Assembly: GCF_034720595.1 (NCBI RefSeq)
Contig: NZ_JAYESJ010000001.1
Span: 2,501 to 66,500 of the forward strand
Direction of reading: 5' to 3'
Length of the DNA: 64,000 nucleotides
DNA from: Rhizobium sp. CC-YZS058
GTDB taxonomy: Bacteria; Pseudomonadota; Alphaproteobacteria; Rhizobiales; Rhizobiaceae
Numbering within the stretch: position 1 is the first letter of the stretch; every line of letters begins with the position of its first letter. The position numbers were made by a program, and so were the translations under genes. The notes below the pieces were generated by a model. That model did not search any database. It worked only from the letters and a program-made list of their open reading frames with translations, and was not told the DNA's origin. This document shows, one piece after another, positions 55,509 to 64,000 of this stretch.

Positions 55509-55898
55509 GTGTCCATCAAACGCTATGGAGATGTGCAGGCTGGCGCCGGCGGAAAGCCGCTGCCCTTCGCCCGCGCGGTCGAGGCCGATGGCTGGCTGCA
55601 TGTCTCCGGCCAGGTGGCCATGGAAAAGGGCGAAATCATCGGCGGCGGCATCGTGGCCGAAAGCCACAAGGCCATTCAGAACCTGATCGCCATCCTGCAC
55701 GAGGCCGGCTACGGCGTGGAGCATGTGGTGCGCTGCGGGGTCTGGCTGGATGATCCGCGCGACTTCTGGAGCTTCAACGCTGTCTATCAAAGCTATTTCG
55801 GTGCCCATCCGCCGGCGCGTGCTTGCGTCCAGTCCGCCATGATGGTCGATTGCAAGGTCGAGATCGACTGCATCGCCTACAAACCCAAGGAAGGCTAG
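55509..55898 (+). CDS. RidA-family (YjgF/YER057c/UK114) protein
   Basis: A 129-aa RidA-superfamily protein. The fold segments GWLHVSGQVAMEKGEIIGGG and ARACVQSAMMVDCKVEIDCI are clear; Arg in PARACVQ is at the RidA substrate-binding place. RidA hydrolyses reactive imines; this may be a member working in one pathway, as suggested by the operon. The GTG start at 55509 follows AGGGGAG. It heads the + strand operon ridA, rpiR, SDR, GH20, M81. Confidence 0.88.
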   Translation: MSIKRYGDVQAGAGGKPLPFARAVEADGWLHVSGQVAMEKGEIIGGGIVAESHKAIQNLIAILHEAGYGVEHVVRCGVWLDDPRDFWSFNAVYQSYFGAHPPARACVQSAMMVDCKVEIDCIAYKPKEG

Positions 55899-55907
55899 CA
55901 GTCGGTC

Positions 55908-56804
55908 ATGGCGGCGGTCGGACAGGGGTTGGCGGACGGCATGGATCTCTTTTCCAATCTGCAGGCGGAAAAGGCGAAGCTGTCGCCTTCCGAGGGCCGG
56001 ATCGCCGACATCATCCTTAACGACTTCGAGTTTGCCGTCGGCGCCTCGATCATCGAGCTGGCGGAACGCGCCGCCGTCTCGCCGCCCACCGTGACGCGGT
56101 TTTGCCGAAGGCTCGGCTGCGACAGTTTCTCCGATTTCAAGATCCGGCTCGCCCGCACCGCCTATGTCGGCATGCGCTATCTCAAGCCCGAGCCGAAGAG
56201 CTCCAATGCCGGCGACGTGGCGCAGGAAATCATCACCAAGGCGCAGAACGCTCTGTTCCTCCTGCACGACCAGCTCGAGATCGCGGCCGTGGAACAGGCG
56301 GTGGAGCGGATCGTCGCAGCCGAGATGGTCTACGCCTTCGGCTCCGGCGGCAACTCCTCCATGGTCGCGACCGAGCTGCAGAACCGGCTGTTCCGCCTGG
56401 GCATCCGCGTCACGGCGAGTGCAGATCATAGCATGCAATTGATGCTGACGGCCGCCGCCCGGCCTGGCGATGTCATCATCGGCTCCTCGCTCTCCGGCCG
56501 CAATGCCGAGCTGGTCCGCTCCTTGAAGCTTGCTGCCGAGCTCGGCATTCCCACCATCGTGATCACCCAGACCGGCAGTCCGGTGGCCGAAGCCGCCGAT
56601 ACGGTGCTGGCCGTGGATCTGAGCGAAGGCGTCAACATCTTCCGTCCCACCTCCACCCGCATCGCCTACCTGGCGCTGGTCGATATCCTCGCAAGCCTCG
56701 TCGCCTATGGCGTCCAGGCCCAGGCCGCGACCACGCTGCGCCGCATCAAGGAGCAGCTCGTCAAGCACCGCGACGGCGACGATCGACAGCCGCTCGGAGA
56801 CTGA
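55908..56804 (+). CDS. RpiR/MurR-family regulator
   Basis: A 298-aa regulator. The N-terminal HTH_6 domain (residues 10-90) has ELAERAAVSPPTVTRFCRRL and GCDSFSDFKIRLA. The C-terminal SIS domain (about 130-270) has AFGSGGNSSMVATEL and the phosphosugar-binding SSLSGRNAELVRSLKLA. Relatives respond to phosphosugars such as N-acetylmuramate-6-phosphate or GlcN derivatives. It begins nine bases after ridA. M12 at 55941 is an alternative start with a better RBS. Probably controls this cluster and perhaps the sugar ABC operon. Confidence 0.92.
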   Translation: MAAVGQGLADGMDLFSNLQAEKAKLSPSEGRIADIILNDFEFAVGASIIELAERAAVSPPTVTRFCRRLGCDSFSDFKIRLARTAYVGMRYLKPEPKSSNAGDVAQEIITKAQNALFLLHDQLEIAAVEQAVERIVAAEMVYAFGSGGNSSMVATELQNRLFRLGIRVTASADHSMQLMLTAAARPGDVIIGSSLSGRNAELVRSLKLAAELGIPTIVITQTGSPVAEAADTVLAVDLSEGVNIFRPTSTRIAYLALVDILASLVAYGVQAQAATTLRRIKEQLVKHRDGDDRQPLGD

Positions 56805-56845
56805 GCCATGCCATCCCTTTCCCCAGACAGGACCTCGCAGCGCTG

Positions 56846-57619
56846 ATGAACACACTCGCCATCGTAACCGGCGGCGCCGGGGATATCGGCCGCGCCATCG
56901 CCGCCCGGCTTTCCGCCGATCATGACAGGGTGCTCCTGGTCGATCTCGACCTTGAGGCGGCGAACGCTGCGGCGAAAGCCCTGGGGCCGGCCGAGCGCTT
57001 CGTTGCCCTGCGCTGCGACGTGACCGACGAAGCCGATGTCGCGGCCATGGCAGAGAGCGCGCGCGGGCTGGGGCGCGTGCGCACGCTCGTCAACAATGCC
57101 GGCGCCGCCTTTTCCGTCAGCCTCCAGTCGACCACCGCGGAAAGCTGGCGGCGCGATACGCAGCTGAATTCGGAAGCAGCCTTCCTCTGCCTGCGGGCGG
57201 TGGAAGACATGTTGAAGGAAACCCGGGGCTCGGTCGTCAACATCGCCTCGGTCAACGGCCTGCAGGTCTTCGGCCACCCGGCCTACAGCGCGGCCAAGGC
57301 GGCTCTCCTGCATTTCACCCGGCTGACCGCGGTGGAATATGGCCGCTTCGGTATCCGCTCCAACGCGGTGGCGCCGGGCACGGTGCGCACGCAGGCCTGG
57401 AATGCGCGGGCCGATGCCAACCCTAATGTCTTCGAGGAAGCCAAGCGCTGGTATGCGCTCGGCCGCGTCGTCGATCCCAAGGACGTGGCGGAGGCCGTCG
57501 GCTTTCTCGCCTCGCCGCTTGCCGCCGCCATCACCGGCGTCTGCCTGCCGGTCGATTGCGGGCTGACCGCCGGTTCGGCCGAACTCGCCCGCACCTTCTC
57601 GCAATCCGACGATTACTGA
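56846..57619 (+). CDS. Short-chain dehydrogenase in the RpiR cluster
   Basis: A 257-aa classical SDR: VTGGAGDIGRAIA (residues 7-19), LVNNAGAAF near 84, the active Ser in NIASVNG, and YSAAKAALLH as Tyr-x3-Lys. It ends with the usual VDCGLTAGSA. The substrate is unknown; a sugar or amino-sugar hydroxyl is likely from its neighbours RpiR and GH20. It follows rpiR by about 40 bases. Confidence 0.88.
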   Translation: MNTLAIVTGGAGDIGRAIAARLSADHDRVLLVDLDLEAANAAAKALGPAERFVALRCDVTDEADVAAMAESARGLGRVRTLVNNAGAAFSVSLQSTTAESWRRDTQLNSEAAFLCLRAVEDMLKETRGSVVNIASVNGLQVFGHPAYSAAKAALLHFTRLTAVEYGRFGIRSNAVAPGTVRTQAWNARADANPNVFEEAKRWYALGRVVDPKDVAEAVGFLASPLAAAITGVCLPVDCGLTAGSAELARTFSQSDDY

Positions 57620-57651
57620 CCACGCACAGTCACAGCAGCAAGGAACAGACC

Positions 57652-59583
57652 ATGGCCCCGACCTATGCCCCCGCTCTCTACCGCCTGGACGGTACCTGGT
57701 CGCCCAAGGGCGGCGCGAATGGCGCCTTCACCTTCACGCTGTTCAATCTCTCCGACCAGCCGATCGCCGATTTCTCGCTTGCCTATACGTCGCTGACGCG
57801 GGTGATCGATGCAGAGGCCGTCACCAATGCCCGCTTCCTGCGCCGCAACGCCAATTTTCATGAATTCGCGCCGCCGGACGGCCTGTCGCTGTCGCCGGGT
57901 GAGGGCTGGACCTTCACGGTGTCCGGCCTGCATCGTCCGGCCAAGCACTGCACCGAAGGCGCCAAGTCCGCCTATCTCACCCTGTCTGACGGCAGCTTTG
58001 TCGATGTCGCGGTGTCCGATCTCCTGCTCGCCGATGCGCCGAGCCTGCCGCCGCCGGTGCTGTTGCCGAAGGGAAAGCTCGACCTGCCCTTCGCGCTGCA
58101 GCCCTGGCCGGCCGAGATCGATGCCGTCCCCGGCGACGGGTTCCCGGTCGTTCTCTACCCGGTGGAAGGCACCTCGACGGACTCCCTGAAGGCGATCTCC
58201 GCCGTCACCGCCCTCATCCGGCGCCTTTTCGAAAGCGCGCATGCGCCCTTCTCGCTGATCAGGGCGCCGGAGGGGCGCGCGCTCTCGCTCACCCATCAGG
58301 CCGATCTCGGGAAGGAGGCCTATCGGATCCGCTTCACGGATGACGCTGTCGATCTCGCTTTCGGCGATGCCGCCGGCCGGCAATATGGCCTCACCACGCT
58401 CGCCCAGCTTCTGGAAGGGGCGCGCTCGAAGCCTGAGACCTTCCGCTTCCCCGCCTCCGGCACCATTGCCGACCGTCCGCGCTATGGCTGGCGCGGCTGC
58501 CATCTCGACGTGTCGCGCCAGTTCTATCCGGTGGCGGACGTGATGCGGCTGATCGATATCCTCGCCTGGCTGAAGCTCAACATCTTCCACTGGCACCTGA
58601 CCGATGACGAAGCCTGGCGGCTGGAGATCAAGGCTTTTCCGCAGCTGACCACCACCGGCGTCCTGCGCGCGCCGCAGGGACCGCTGCTGCCACAGCTCGG
58701 CAATGGCGCAGATCCTGTCGGCGGCTTCTATTCCCAGGACGATATTCGCGCCATCGTCGCCCATGCGGCGCGGCTTTCGGTGGAGGTCGTGCCGGAGATC
58801 GACATTCCCGGCCACAATGCGGCGACGCTGGTGGCGCTGCCGGATCTGGTCGATGGGCAGGAGGCGCCGGACAGCTATCACTCGGTCCAGGGCTTCCCCA
58901 ACAATGCGCTGAACCCGGCGGTCGACTTCACCTACACCTTCCTCGAAACCGTGTTCGACGAGATGGTGACGCTGTTTCCGAGCGAATACCTGCATGTCGG
59001 CGGCGACGAGGTGGCGCATGGCTCCTGGCTCGCCTCGCCGCAGGCCAAGGCGCTGATGGAGCGTGAAGGGATCGACGGCACCTTCGCGCTGCAATCCTAT
59101 TTCCTCAAGCGGGTAAAGGCCATGCTGACGGCGCGCGGCAAGAAGCTTGCCGGCTGGAACGAGGTCGCTCATGGCGGCGGCGTCGGAGCGGAGGGCACGC
59201 TGCTGATGGCCTGGGAGAACCCGAAGGTCGGCATCGAGCTCGCCGAACAGGGCTACGAGGTGGTGATGACCCCTGGCCAGGCCTATTATCTCGACATGGT
59301 GCAGGACGATGCCTTCCAGGAGCCCGGCGCCAGCTGGGCCGGCACGGTGCCGCCCGGCCATACCTATGCTTATGAAGCAGCAGGCGACTTTCCGGACGCG
59401 TTGCAGGACAGGCTGAAGGGCGTGCAGGCCTGTATCTGGAGCGAGCATTTCCTCTCGCGCGGCTATTTCAACCGCCTGGTCTTCCCGCGCCTGCCGGCGA
59501 TTGCCGAGGCCGCCTGGACCCCGCGGGCGAACAAGGACTGGCAGCGCTTCGCCGCCATCGTTCCCCTCTGCCCGAAGCTTTGA
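57652..59583 (+). CDS. GH20 beta-N-acetylhexosaminidase
   Basis: A 643-aa glycoside hydrolase family 20 enzyme. An N-terminal beta-rich region (1-160) and a GH20b-like domain (to about 270) precede the TIM barrel, which has RGCHLDVSRQFYPV, HWHLTDDEAWRLEI and the catalytic pair Asp452-Glu453 in VGGDEVAHGSW. GH20 enzymes release terminal GlcNAc/GalNAc. No signal peptide is visible, so it acts in the cytoplasm on imported oligosaccharides or glycosides. AAGGAACAGACC precedes the ATG. It is followed after nine bases by the second M81 gene. Confidence 0.93.
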   Translation: MAPTYAPALYRLDGTWSPKGGANGAFTFTLFNLSDQPIADFSLAYTSLTRVIDAEAVTNARFLRRNANFHEFAPPDGLSLSPGEGWTFTVSGLHRPAKHCTEGAKSAYLTLSDGSFVDVAVSDLLLADAPSLPPPVLLPKGKLDLPFALQPWPAEIDAVPGDGFPVVLYPVEGTSTDSLKAISAVTALIRRLFESAHAPFSLIRAPEGRALSLTHQADLGKEAYRIRFTDDAVDLAFGDAAGRQYGLTTLAQLLEGARSKPETFRFPASGTIADRPRYGWRGCHLDVSRQFYPVADVMRLIDILAWLKLNIFHWHLTDDEAWRLEIKAFPQLTTTGVLRAPQGPLLPQLGNGADPVGGFYSQDDIRAIVAHAARLSVEVVPEIDIPGHNAATLVALPDLVDGQEAPDSYHSVQGFPNNALNPAVDFTYTFLETVFDEMVTLFPSEYLHVGGDEVAHGSWLASPQAKALMEREGIDGTFALQSYFLKRVKAMLTARGKKLAGWNEVAHGGGVGAEGTLLMAWENPKVGIELAEQGYEVVMTPGQAYYLDMVQDDAFQEPGASWAGTVPPGHTYAYEAAGDFPDALQDRLKGVQACIWSEHFLSRGYFNRLVFPRLPAIAEAAWTPRANKDWQRFAAIVPLCPKL

Positions 59584-59592
59584 GGAGAGACC

Positions 59593-61029
59593 ATGCTGCG
59601 CATCGCTTTCGGCGGTATCCATACCGAATGCAGCACCTATTCGCCGGTGCTGATGGCGGTCGAGGATTTTCGCCTGATCGCGGGAGAGGACATGCTCTCC
59701 TTCGACTATTTCGACTTCCTGCCGACAGAGGGGGTCACCCTCCTGCCGCTGCTGCACGCCCGTGCCGTTCCGGGCGGGCCGGTTTCGCGGGTGGCTTATG
59801 AGCACTTCAAGGCGGACTTCCTCGCCCGACTGTCCGCCAGCCTGCCGCTCGACGGTCTCTATCTCGCCATGCATGGCGCGATGAATGTCGAAGGCATGGA
59901 CGATGCCGAAGGCGATTGGATCGCCGCCGCCCGCGCCGTGGTCGGGCCGGCATGTTTGGTTGCCGCGAGCTATGATCTGCACGGCAATGTCAGCCAGCGC
60001 ATCGTCGATCAGCTCGACATCTTCGCCGCCTATCGCACGGCCCCGCATATCGACGTGCGCGAGACCATGCTGCGCGCCTGGTCCATGCTGGTCGATGCGT
60101 TGAAGGGCGGGCCGCGGCCAGGTGTCGCCTGGGCCAAGGTGCCGGTCCTTCTGCCGGGCGAGCGGACGTCGACCGAGGACGAACCAGCCAAGGGGCTTTA
60201 CGAGGCTCTTCCCGCCTATGACCGGCAGCCGGGCGTCCGTGATGCCAATCTGATGGTCGGCTATGTTTGGGCCGACGAACCGCGCGCGACGGCCTGTGCC
60301 GTGGTGACGGGCACGGACAGGCAGGCCGCCGCCGACGCCGCACGGGAAATTGCCGCCGGATACTGGGCGGCGCGCGATGCTTTCGCGTTCGGCCCTGTGA
60401 CCGGCCCGCTGGAGGCGATGCTGGATGCGGCGGAAAAAGCCGAGACACGGCCGGTGATCCTGGCCGATTCCGCCGACAACCCGACCGGCGGCGGTGTCGG
60501 GGACCGGGCAGATGTGCTGAATGCGCTGCTTTCCCGCGGGTTCGACGATGCGCTCCTGGCCGGCATTTGCGACCGGCCCGCGGTGGAGGCCTGTTTTGCG
60601 GCGGGAGAAGGCGCAAGCTTGTCCCTGCGCATCGGCGGCAGCCTCGACCCATCAAGTAGGCCGGCCGTGATTAAGGCGCGTGTGCTGGGGCTCGATGATC
60701 CAGGCGGCGCGGCGGAGCGCCAGGCGGTGGTGCGGGCAGGCGGGATCACGATCGTGCTCTCGGCCCGGCGCCGTCCCTACCACACTCTCTCCGATTTCGC
60801 CCGGCTCGGCCTTGATCCGAAGCAGGTGCGGCTCCTCGTCGTCAAGTCCGGCTATCTCTCGCCCGATCTCGCGCCGATCGCCAATCCCAACCTCATGGCC
60901 CTGACCGAGGGCGTGGTGAACCAGGATATCCCGGCGCTGGCCAGCCATCGCCGCAGCCGGCCCGCCTACCCCTTCGACCGCGATTTCACCTTCGAGCCGG
61001 AGGTCCGCTTTTCCGCGCGCTGGTCTTGA
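59593..61029 (+). CDS. M81-family (MlrC-like) metallohydrolase, second copy
   Basis: A 478-aa M81-family protein. It begins LRIAFGGIHTECSTYSPVL and has the family metal motifs: AMHGAMNVEGMDDAEGDW, YDLHGNVSQRIVDQ and LADSADNPTGGGVGD. The MlrC C-terminal domain follows. It is only distantly similar to the copy at 53394 (HGNVS versus HSHLT in the metal loop), so this is not a recent duplication. The gene follows the GH20 gene with GAGGAGA as RBS and is the last tightly linked gene of that operon. Confidence 0.86.
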   Translation: MLRIAFGGIHTECSTYSPVLMAVEDFRLIAGEDMLSFDYFDFLPTEGVTLLPLLHARAVPGGPVSRVAYEHFKADFLARLSASLPLDGLYLAMHGAMNVEGMDDAEGDWIAAARAVVGPACLVAASYDLHGNVSQRIVDQLDIFAAYRTAPHIDVRETMLRAWSMLVDALKGGPRPGVAWAKVPVLLPGERTSTEDEPAKGLYEALPAYDRQPGVRDANLMVGYVWADEPRATACAVVTGTDRQAAADAAREIAAGYWAARDAFAFGPVTGPLEAMLDAAEKAETRPVILADSADNPTGGGVGDRADVLNALLSRGFDDALLAGICDRPAVEACFAAGEGASLSLRIGGSLDPSSRPAVIKARVLGLDDPGGAAERQAVVRAGGITIVLSARRRPYHTLSDFARLGLDPKQVRLLVVKSGYLSPDLAPIANPNLMALTEGVVNQDIPALASHRRSRPAYPFDRDFTFEPEVRFSARWS

Positions 61030-61114
61030 GCATCTCACGCGAAAGGGCTGGATTTCGCGGGGCTTGCGGGCCGGGCGGGCGATTGTGTGGTGCAGGCGCT
61101 TCTGCTTAATGTCG

Positions 61115-61137
61115 CGCGCAGCCGAACGGGCTGCGCG
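61115..61137 (+). terminator. Probable terminator after the second M81 gene
   Basis: A 9-bp perfect stem, CGCGCAGCC (61115-61123) with GGCTGCGCG (61129-61137), 85 bases after the stop and only weakly followed by T. MFS lies beyond it. Confidence 0.55.
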
Positions 61138-61238
61138 TGATTCCCGTTCTTCGGCCCGTCCTGCAGAACACCCGATCCGGCCTTCCCAGAAGGCACGGGC
61201 GGCGCTGCGATGGCTTTGGCCGCAACAGACAGCGTCCC

Positions 61239-62447
61239 ATGGCTTTCCCCATTCCCGACATCTACCGTCACCCGACCGTGCGCACCAGCATGCTCGCCAT
61301 CTTCGCCTTTGGCTTTTCGGGCGCGACGACCTCGCCCTACCAGTCGGTGGTCGGCATCAAGGAGCTGGGGCTCGGCGATGGCGCCTATTCGGCAATCATG
61401 GCATCGGCCGCGGCGGTCAATGTGCTGGTCAGCCTGCTCGTCGGCAATTTTGCCGATCGGCTGGGCGAATATCGGCGCATGATGCTGGTCGTCTGTCTGT
61501 TCGGCATCCTCGGCTATGGCGCGATCTATCTGGTGCCGACCCAGGCCGTCTTCGTCGGCGCGGCGCTTCTCGTCCTGCCGGTCTATGGGGCGCTGAATTC
61601 GCTGCTTTTCGCCAATGTCCGGGCTGTTACGCGGGACATGCCGGGTGAAACGATCGCCGAGGTCAATTCCGGCGTTCGCGCCATGATCTCGCTCTCCTGG
61701 GTTCTGGTGCCGGGGCTGACCGGCGTCTTGCTGGCGCAATCATCGACCATGCTGCCGGCCTATCTCTTCGCCGCACTCGCCGTGGTGGCCTGTCTCGGCT
61801 TGATCGCCTTCGCCATGCCCAAGGTGAAACCGACCGAGATGCTGGTCATCAACCATATGAGCTACTGGGCAGCGCTCGCCCATGTCATGTCGCCGCGGAT
61901 TGCGGTGCGGGTCCTGGCCGTCGCGCTCGTCACCGGCATGCTGCATGTCAACGGCGTGGTGCAGCCCTTGATCGTCGTCGGGCCGGCCGGAGGCAAGGTC
62001 GGCGATATCGGCGTGCTCGTCGGCATCGTCGCGCTCCTGGAGGTTGCTTTCATCCTCGTGCTCGGGCGGGTCGTGCGCCGCTTCGGCGCCATGCCGGTGC
62101 TGGCCGCCGGCACGGGGCTTTACGTGCTCTATCTGGTCCTGCTGGGTCTTTCCACGGCGCCCTGGCACCTCTACGCGCTGACGCTGATCAGCGGGGCAGG
62201 GGCAGCGGCGCTGATCAGCATACCGATCACCTATCTCCAGGATCTGATCGCCGACCGCCCGGGCCTCGGCAGCGCGCTGATTTCGGTCAACATGTTCCTG
62301 AGTGCCGGGCTCGGCGCGCTGCTCTTCGCGCTCGGCACCGCCGTCGGCACCTATTCCCTCGCCTCGATCATCGGCGGAGCGGCCGGTGCCATCGGCATTT
62401 CCCTGTTGATCCTGCTCGACGGTTTCCACCCGCGCCCCGTCGCCTGA
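61239..62447 (+). CDS. Major facilitator transporter (SetA-like)
   Basis: A 402-aa, 12-TM transporter. The N-terminus IFAFGFSGATTSPYQSVVGI and the loop motif GNFADRLGEYRRMMLVV resemble sugar-efflux (SET) proteins. The start at 61239 is the first ATG matching the family N-terminus; the RBS is weak. It is on the same strand as the M81/GH20 operon but more than 200 bp away, with a hairpin between, so co-transcription is uncertain. It might export a sugar or side product. Confidence 0.82.
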   Translation: MAFPIPDIYRHPTVRTSMLAIFAFGFSGATTSPYQSVVGIKELGLGDGAYSAIMASAAAVNVLVSLLVGNFADRLGEYRRMMLVVCLFGILGYGAIYLVPTQAVFVGAALLVLPVYGALNSLLFANVRAVTRDMPGETIAEVNSGVRAMISLSWVLVPGLTGVLLAQSSTMLPAYLFAALAVVACLGLIAFAMPKVKPTEMLVINHMSYWAALAHVMSPRIAVRVLAVALVTGMLHVNGVVQPLIVVGPAGGKVGDIGVLVGIVALLEVAFILVLGRVVRRFGAMPVLAAGTGLYVLYLVLLGLSTAPWHLYALTLISGAGAAALISIPITYLQDLIADRPGLGSALISVNMFLSAGLGALLFALGTAVGTYSLASIIGGAAGAIGISLLILLDGFHPRPVA

Positions 62448-62462
62448 GCGGCAAAGAGGCGA

Positions 62463-63080
62463 TCAGGCGGGCCGCAGCGCGATATAGACGGCCGTGGCGC
62501 CGAGAACGCCGGCCGCGCTGCGATTGAGCGCCTTCAGCGCCGAAGGGCGGCCGAGCAGGCGGCGTGCGCGGGAAGCGAGCAGGATATAGGGCAGCAGGAC
62601 GGAGAGCAGCGTGAGAAAGGTGATGACCACCAGCGCCACATAATCCTGCAGCGTCACGGCCTCGAGGTCGATCAGCGTCGGCAGCAGCGCCAGGTAGAAG
62701 AGCATGGTCTTCGGATTGCCGAGCGTGACGAAGAGGCCGGACAGGAAGGCCGAGACCGCGCCTGCGGGCGGCCGCGCCTCGATCCGCTCGCTGATGAGAC
62801 CTGCCGTCCACAGTTTCCAGGCGATGAAGAGGAGATAGAGCGCGCCGATGATCTTGATGATGAAGAACACCGTCGCAAAACTCTGCGCCAGGAAGGAAAG
62901 GCCGAGCACGGCGCCGGTCAGATAGACGAGATCGCCGAGGATCAGGCCGAGTCCCATCAGGAAGGTCTCGCGAAAGCCGGAGCCCAAGGCCCGCGCCACG
63001 ATGGCGGTCATGCCAGGGCCGGGAATGGCCGCGGCGACGAACAGGGCGCCTGCGTAGGCGATGAGATTCGAAATGGTCAT
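62463..63080 (-). CDS. LysE/RhtB-family amino-acid exporter
   Basis: A 205-aa membrane protein with six hydrophobic segments. The N-terminal AAAIPGPGMTAIVARALGSG (about residues 18-37) and FLSGLFVTLGNPKTMLFYLA are LysE/RhtB hallmarks. It probably exports an amino acid or derivative. The start at 63080 follows GGGAGG. It is divergent from a GntR/UTRA gene with a palindromic operator between, so it may be that regulator's target. Confidence 0.9.
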   Translation of the reverse strand: MTISNLIAYAGALFVAAAIPGPGMTAIVARALGSGFRETFLMGLGLILGDLVYLTGAVLGLSFLAQSFATVFFIIKIIGALYLLFIAWKLWTAGLISERIEARPPAGAVSAFLSGLFVTLGNPKTMLFYLALLPTLIDLEAVTLQDYVALVVITFLTLLSVLLPYILLASRARRLLGRPSALKALNRSAAGVLGATAVYIALRPA

Positions 63081-63147
63081 GACGTGCCTCCCACGATGGA
63101 GCGTTAGCGAAATCACTCGCCTCTGCCAAGAGCAGTCTCACAGGTAA

Positions 63148-63159
63148 TGGTATCTACCA
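63148..63159. promoter_or_regulatory. GntR/UTRA operator between lysE and gntR
   Basis: TGGTATCTACCA is a 5-bp perfect inverted repeat (TGGTA, TACCA) around TC, the shape bound by HutC-subfamily regulators. A half copy (TTGGTATCG) lies near 63211-63219. Both fall in the divergent promoter region. Confidence 0.65.
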
Positions 63160-63273
63160 ATATCGTTTGATTAATGGCTGCATGCCGGCTATTGGCGCAA
63201 TGGTCTTTTTTTGGTATCGTCTGCGTCGATGATGGCTCACGCTTCGGCGCGTGCAGCAGGACAAGAGGCGCCC

Positions 63274-64000
63274 ATGGCGGTTACCCCGGCAGACTGTTTG
63301 CCCGCGAAGGGCTTTCCCGCCAGCGCCGGGCCTCTTTATCTGCAGCTGCGCCAGGCGCTGGAGGAGGCGATCCGGGCCGGGCGACTGAAGGCGGGCGAGG
63401 CGCTGCCGGCCGAGCGCGATCTGGCTGCCAAGGCCGGCATCAGCCGCGTCACCGTGCGCAAGGCGGTGGAGGATCTGGTGCGCGATGGCCTGCTTCTGCG
63501 CCGGCAGGGGTCCGGCACCTTCGTCGCCGCGCCGCCGACACGCATGGAGCAGTCGCTTTCCCGGCTCACCTCTTTCTCAGAAGACATGGCCCGCCGGGGC
63601 CTTGCGACGAGAGCCGAATGGCTGGAGCGCGGCCTCTTTCCCGCTGCGCCCGCCGAAATGATGGCGCTCGGGCTTTCGGCCGATGCCATGGTGGCCCGTC
63701 TCGGGCGGCTGCGGATCGCCGACGATGTGCCCTTAGCTGTCGAGCGGGCCAGCGTCTCCGCCAGCGTTCTCCCGGATCCGGCTGAGGTCACGGGATCGCT
63801 CTACACCGCGCTTGCCCAGGCGGGCGCCCGGCCGGTGCGCGCCGTGCAGCGGCTGTCGGCGCAGGCTGCGCGGCCTGCGGATGCGGCTCTGCTCGGCATC
63901 GCGCCGGGTTCTGCCTGCCTGTCGATCGAGCGTGTCGCCTATCTCGCCACCGGCCGGGCGGTGGAATTCACCCATTCGCTGTTTCGCGGCGATGCCTATG
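63274..64000 (+). CDS. GntR/UTRA regulator, cut by the window end
   Basis: At least 242 aa of a HutC-subfamily regulator. The winged helix (about residues 16-85) has LPAERDLAAKAGISRVTVRK and GSGTFVAAPP; the UTRA domain follows (RLTSFSEDMARRG near 100) up to EFTHSLFRGDAY, close to its normal end. The ATG at 63274 follows AGAGG; an in-frame ATG at 63229 has no RBS. Likely autoregulated with the divergent LysE exporter. Confidence 0.9.
   Translation, partial: MAVTPADCLPAKGFPASAGPLYLQLRQALEEAIRAGRLKAGEALPAERDLAAKAGISRVTVRKAVEDLVRDGLLLRRQGSGTFVAAPPTRMEQSLSRLTSFSEDMARRGLATRAEWLERGLFPAAPAEMMALGLSADAMVARLGRLRIADDVPLAVERASVSASVLPDPAEVTGSLYTALAQAGARPVRAVQRLSAQAARPADAALLGIAPGSACLSIERVAYLATGRAVEFTHSLFRGDAY

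Noticed and set aside
57613-60048. 811-aa - strand ORF opposite the GH20 gene
   Set aside because: Antisense shadow with no RBS or family; GH20 catalytic motifs are on the + strand.

Overview
The window is GC-rich, densely coded DNA that looks like an alphaproteobacterium of the Rhizobiaceae (Rhizobium/Agrobacterium/Shinella-like). The basis is the rRNA operon order 23S-5S-initiator tRNA with a fragmenting insertion in 23S helix 9, a rhizobial-type DUF47-pit pair with a Pho box, a kdpFABCDE operon, and many ABC importers with GntR, LysR, RpiR and AraC regulators. No transposase, integrase, CRISPR array or prophage gene was found. Family names rest on motif and sequence recognition by eye; no database search was run.

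Region by region. 1-3966: end of the 16S-23S spacer, 23S, 5S, tRNA-fMet and a terminator. 4136-11171: amino-acid-type binding protein, degenerate Nudix protein, Pit phosphate transporter with its PhoU-like partner, dihydroxyacetone kinase, exonuclease III and a PRC-barrel protein. 11253-13641: LysR regulator divergent from a flavodoxin-like reductase and a duplicated carboxymuconolactone-decarboxylase-fold protein. 13688-17236: sugar-acid island (mannonate dehydratase, GntR regulator, SDR, D-lyxose isomerase-like protein). 17245-20749: formimidoylglutamate deiminase, HutC-like regulator and a cytosine-deaminase-like amidohydrolase. 20992-32427: four-carbon acid sugar island (DUF1537 kinase, FCD regulator, Fe-ADH, PdxA2, sialidase-like protein) next to a dipeptide-type ABC importer and a DHDPS-family aldolase/lyase. 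32574-33482: a Panacea (DUF4065) protein overlapping a broken two-TM partner. 33555-41972: kdp operon with three extra small ORFs. 41997-47382: CUT1 sugar ABC operon with a Gfo/Idh dehydrogenase. 47877-51287: receiver-like protein, two RTX proteins (one truncated) and an AraC regulator. 51746-53380: Na/Pi cotransporter with a PhoU domain. 53394-62447: RpiR-associated cluster with two M81 metallohydrolases, NTF2-like, RidA, SDR, GH20 hexosaminidase and MFS. 62463-64000: LysE exporter divergent from a GntR/UTRA regulator cut by the window edge.

How parts work together. The Pit pair and the Na/Pi cotransporter handle phosphate. A Pho box that points away from the Pit operon suggests PhoB repression. 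KdpFABC is a high-affinity K+ pump and KdpDE its sensor-regulator pair. The DUF1537 kinase and PdxA2 together give a D-threonate/D-erythronate route to dihydroxyacetone phosphate. Nearly identical TGAAA-N4/5-TTTCA inverted repeats lie before both the CUT1 sugar operon and the divergent M81/RidA-RpiR genes, so the RpiR protein may control both.

Most worth follow-up: the small ORFs built into the kdp operon (28-aa Cys-rich, 27-aa TM, 53-aa TM), the Panacea pair with its doubly broken membrane partner, and the RpiR/M81/hexosaminidase cluster.
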